Shown here in pieces: positions 60,801 through 64,000 of a stretch of 64,000 nucleotides of DNA. The notes beneath the pieces are model-generated. The model had not been told where the DNA came from and did not search any database. It saw only the letters and a list, made by a program, of their open reading frames with translations. The translations under genes and the position numbers were made by a program. How positions within the stretch are numbered: the stretch's first letter is position 1; each line of letters begins with the position of its first letter. The stretch is from the NCBI GenBank assembly GCA_026225945.1, contig JAMJFZ010002575.1:1709672-1773671 (forward strand), written 5' to 3'. This DNA comes from Cricetomys ansorgei (Eukaryota; Chordata; Mammalia; Rodentia; Nesomyidae).

Positions 60801-61299
60801 TAAAAGCGAGCATAACAAATAAAATTTACATCAACTACATACAGACTTTTATATAATACTAATACTAATTTACTCCATAGAGTTTTTTATTATTAGTAAA
60901 AATTTTAATGGTATTAATTGTATTTACATCTTTTTAAATCAATGCCCAGTAGACAATACAATCCCTGGTGAAAAGTTTATGTCTGCTATTACAAACTGGG
61001 ATTTTAACTCAGACTTTGTTTTTCTCTTTCTAGTTGATCACCGTGGCATGTTCCTTAGGGGAGAGTCATTCCTGGATTTCTAATAAGATCCAAAAGAATT
61101 ATAAGCAAGCCATGTGCTCTATTGACATGGTGATCTCTGTGTGACGTGTGTGGAGTGAAAGCCTTTGGGCAAATGAATAGTTAAAAGTGTTATTCATATC
61201 TCAGAGTGACTCCTGTAATGTTCAGATTGTGAGACTTGTGCCATATTTGATACTTTTGCCACACAGGATTTTGTGATGACATCTGACTACCTTTGTCAC
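60801..61299. other. Intergenic, nothing recognised
   Basis: AT-rich sequence leading into the upstream region of the OR8B-like pseudogene. Confidence 0.45.
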
Positions 61300-62587
61300 A
61301 TTTGATCCCAATTCTTCCTCCTGGAGAGTGGAGGTGAGACATACATAGACAGTCAGCACTGAGTGTTCAGACACGCAGAAAGGGTAAGTTCATTCATTTT
61401 CTATTTATGTCTCCACATTTGGTCTTATGGGTAAAAAAGAGAATTGCTATTACATTGAATAACAACATGAACAAAAAGTATTCCTATAGAGCTAGACTCT
61501 ATTGCCTGTCTGTTTCCTCTTTCCCCTGTTAGCTTCCTTTTCAGTCTGATAGCAAGACAGGAACCATAGGACTAGGTGACACATGAAATACAAAGTAACC
61601 TTAGAAGGGAGGGAATATTTATCTCATCTAAACAAATTACTAGTGTACCATGCACATAAAGCAATGGTTTTCAATCCGTGGGTCATGATCCCTTTGTGTG
61701 TCAAATGACCCTTTGATAGTGGTCACCTAAGACAATCTGCATATCAGATATTTACATTACAATTCATAACAGTAGCAACATTACAGTTATGAAGTCGCAA
61801 TTATTTTGTGGTTGGGGGCCACCACAACATGAGGAACTAACTGCATTAGAGGGTCACAAATTAGAAAGGTCGAAAACCACTGCAAAGAGTTTATGAGTAC
61901 AGTTTGAGCACTGGAAATCACTAATGAAACCCATGCCTATATTAATTATTATTTTCTCTTTCAGGCCTATATAGACCTTTGAGAGTAGAGCCTTTCTCCA
62001 CCCTCTGTGAAGCTAGGATGGAATAGAAGAAAATATAAAGAAGTAATGATGAATACAATTAGTGATAAATATTAAGCTACTGTGAATAACTTTCACACCC
62101 AATATCAATTGTTAGCTTCATAGAGTCTTGTAGTAAAATCTATGGAAACCTCACAGACTGTGAGGACTGTCCTTTTGGAAGAAGTATCTGTGTGATTGTG
62201 GCCAACAGAAATTCTCTGTTTATGAACTTCAGGGAAGAATTAAGGTGTCTAAGGGAACTAAGGAATGTGAATTGATGGACTAGATGGAAGAGTGCATTTA
62301 TAAAACAAACCCAACCACCTAAGTCTATCATAGGCATGCAGCTCAGTCACAATATCTCAATATGCTGAGGCAAGAAAACAAGAATATTATTGTAGAGTTC
62401 TGGTCATGGAGAATTAAAGGGCAAGAATGACTCTGATTTATAATAATGGGAGAATGTGATAATAGATTCAGATGCTAGCTACAGAGGGGAACTTTTGTCG
62501 TTTGTTCCAATTTCTGCTGATGTTGAAAACTTGGAAACAAAGCTGGCTCGTCCATTGATAAATTTTTCTTCTCCCCTAAATTTTCAG
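61300..62587 (+). promoter_or_regulatory. OR8B-like pseudogene: 5' noncoding exon end and intron
   Basis: A strong donor, cagaaagg|gtaagt, ends a probable noncoding exon at 61383. A pyrimidine tract and attttcag acceptor end at 62587, giving an intron of about 1.2 kb. The signals look intact, so the locus may still be transcribed. I see no clear similarity between this upstream region and those of OR-1 to OR-4. Confidence 0.55.
61662..61883 (+). mobile_element. hAT-type nonautonomous DNA transposon (URR1-like)
   Basis: Terminal inverted motifs (caatggttttcaatccgtgg at the left, gtcgaaaaccactgc at the right) and the internal tatttacattacaattcata and gccaccacaacatgaggaac blocks. Inserted in the intron of the OR8B-like pseudogene. 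Confidence 0.85.
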
Positions 62588-62595
62588 TGATAAGC

Positions 62596-63542
62596 ATGCT
62601 GGCTGGAAATGGCTCCTTTGTAACAGAGTTTGTGTCCTGGCTGGATTGACAGATCGCCTAGAGCTCCAGCTGCCCTCTTTTACCTGTTTCTAATGATCTA
62701 CATTGTCACAGTGGTGGGAAACTTAGGCTTGATTACTCTGATTGGCCTCAGTCCTCACCTGCACACCCCCATGTACTATTTCCCTCTTCAACCTGTCCTT
62801 CATCGATCTCTGCTACTCTTCTGTCTTCAGTCCCAAAATGCTGATGAACTTTGTCTCTGAGAGGAATGCCATCTCTTATGTGGGCTGCATGATTCAGCTA
62901 TTTCTCTTTCTCTTCTTTGTCATCTCTGAATCTGCTACATCTTGACCTCAATGATCCTATGATCGCTATGTGGCCATCTGTAATCCACTGCTCTATAAAG
63001 TCACCATGTCCCCTCAAGTGTGTTCTATGATATCTTTTGCTGCCTATGGGATGGGGTTTGCTGGATCCTCTGCCCACACAGGCTGCATGCTCAGACTGAC
63101 ATTCTGCAGTGCCAATGTCATCAACCATTACTTGTGTGATATTCTGCCCCTCCTTCAACTATCTTGCAGCAGCACCTATATCAATGAGATCGTAGTTCTC
63201 ATAGTTGTGGGTATTAACATCACAGTCCCCAGCTTTACCATCCTCATTTCCTACATTTTCATCCTTGTCAACATTCTAAACATCAAATCCACACAAGGAA
63301 GATCAAAAGCCTTCAGTACCTGTAGCTCTCACATCATGGCGATTTCTCTTTTCTTTGGATCAGCTGCATTCATGTATCTTAAATATTCTTCTGGATCTAT
63401 GGAACAAGGAAAAATATCTTCTGTTTTCTACACAAATGTTGGGCCCATGCTCAATCCTCTTATCTACAGTTTGAGGAACAAGGATGTTAAAATGGCATTA
63501 AGGAAATCATTGATTAAGTTTCAGAGGAAAGACAAATTTTAA
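62596..63542 (+). pseudogene. Olfactory receptor pseudogene, OR8B2/OR8B3-like
   Basis: Once an odorant receptor of about 314 residues. The ATG at 62596 lies nine bases after the acceptor. It opens [12 protein letters not shown], then five indels break the frame: about +2 near 62631, -1 near 62673, +1 near 62783, +2 near 62931 and +1 near 62955. Fragments between them still read as receptor ([43 protein letters not shown]). From the DRY motif at about 62958-62969 to the TAA at 63540-63542 the frame is continuous. It includes [31 protein letters not shown] and [12 protein letters not shown], though the usual Val before PMLNP is Gly. Its sequence resembles the human OR8B2/OR8B3 group more than its four neighbours, so it marks a second subfamily. 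All indels lie in the 5' 40 percent. Confidence 0.93.
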
Positions 63543-64000
63543 TTAGAAACTAGTTCTTCAAGAATATCAATTCTTTTGTGTTTTCTATAGATACTTTTTT
63601 GGTTTGTCAATGTGACTTCACTTATAACTATACATAGATAATTTTATTTTGTTTCTGTAACTCCAGCATATCTAACAGATGTTCCAAATGACTGATAGCA
63701 TGTTTATAATGCAACATGCATAGATAATTTCCATTATTGTTTCATATTCTGTCTTCCTGGGCTATTCCTCACCTCAAAACCACAGAGAATTTTGCGTTAT
63801 AAAAGACTAAAACCTTTCACTTCTAAAACTCAAAATGACAAATAATAGGTACTTTCTCTTTTTGTATTAGAATCACTATTACCAGAAAGTTGGGAGCTAC
63901 AAGAGACAAGAAGCAGGTGATGATATGTACAGTTCCCATTAGTTTCTACTCAAGTCCATTGCACCACATGGTTATTGTTTAATTACTTTTATAGTTTGAA
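63543..64000. other. 3' flank of the OR8B-like pseudogene, nothing recognised
   Basis: AT-rich sequence to the window end without a gene or clear repeat. Confidence 0.5.

Overview
The window looks like nuclear DNA of a muroid rodent (mouse/rat/hamster type). It is AT-rich and gene-poor. It carries B1, B2/B3-type and ID-like SINEs, several generations of L1 including rodent Lx-like 3' ends, and many (CA)n, (TA)n and (TCTA)n microsatellites. The only protein-coding content I can support is part of a class II olfactory receptor (OR) cluster of family OR8. All recognisable receptor sequences lie on the + strand.

Four receptors have intact single coding exons: OR-1 at 12535-13476, OR-2 at 30654-31607, OR-3 at 41599-42549 and OR-4 at 50928-51878. 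They are close paralogs of 313-317 residues with the expected OR motifs. A fifth receptor at 62596-63542 resembles the OR8B2/OR8B3 group and is a pseudogene with five indels in its first third. Each copy has a splice acceptor immediately before its coding exon. OR-2, OR-3, OR-4 and the pseudogene also have a clear upstream splice donor of a 5' noncoding exon; OR-1's donor appears degraded.

The cluster grew by tandem duplication. About 1 kb of upstream sequence is recognisably shared by OR-1 to OR-4, and an intergenic block is present three times (about 70-1060, 33440-35140 and 53590-55460). The third copy runs straight into OR upstream sequence that joins OR 3'-flank sequence near 55800-55835 with no coding exon between. 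I read this as the scar of a deleted receptor gene.

Layout: 1-1060 tail of a preceding OR unit; 1640-11400 an accumulation of mostly antisense L1s plus a truncated Gapdh processed pseudogene; 11.4-14 kb OR-1; 14-29 kb old L1s, simple repeats and a pair of roughly 1 kb inverted repeats; 29.2-35.1 kb OR-2 unit; 35.9-36.3 kb G-rich minisatellite; 40.7-45.8 kb OR-3 unit with L1 and B1 insertions; 45.9-49.2 kb repeats; 49.2-55.5 kb OR-4 unit; 55.5-57 kb receptor-less unit; 57-61 kb L1 remnants; 61.3-63.5 kb OR8B-like pseudogene.

I found no tRNA, rRNA, CRISPR array or unfamiliar gene system. Repeat family names were assigned by eye from memory of consensus patterns and are the least certain part of this annotation.
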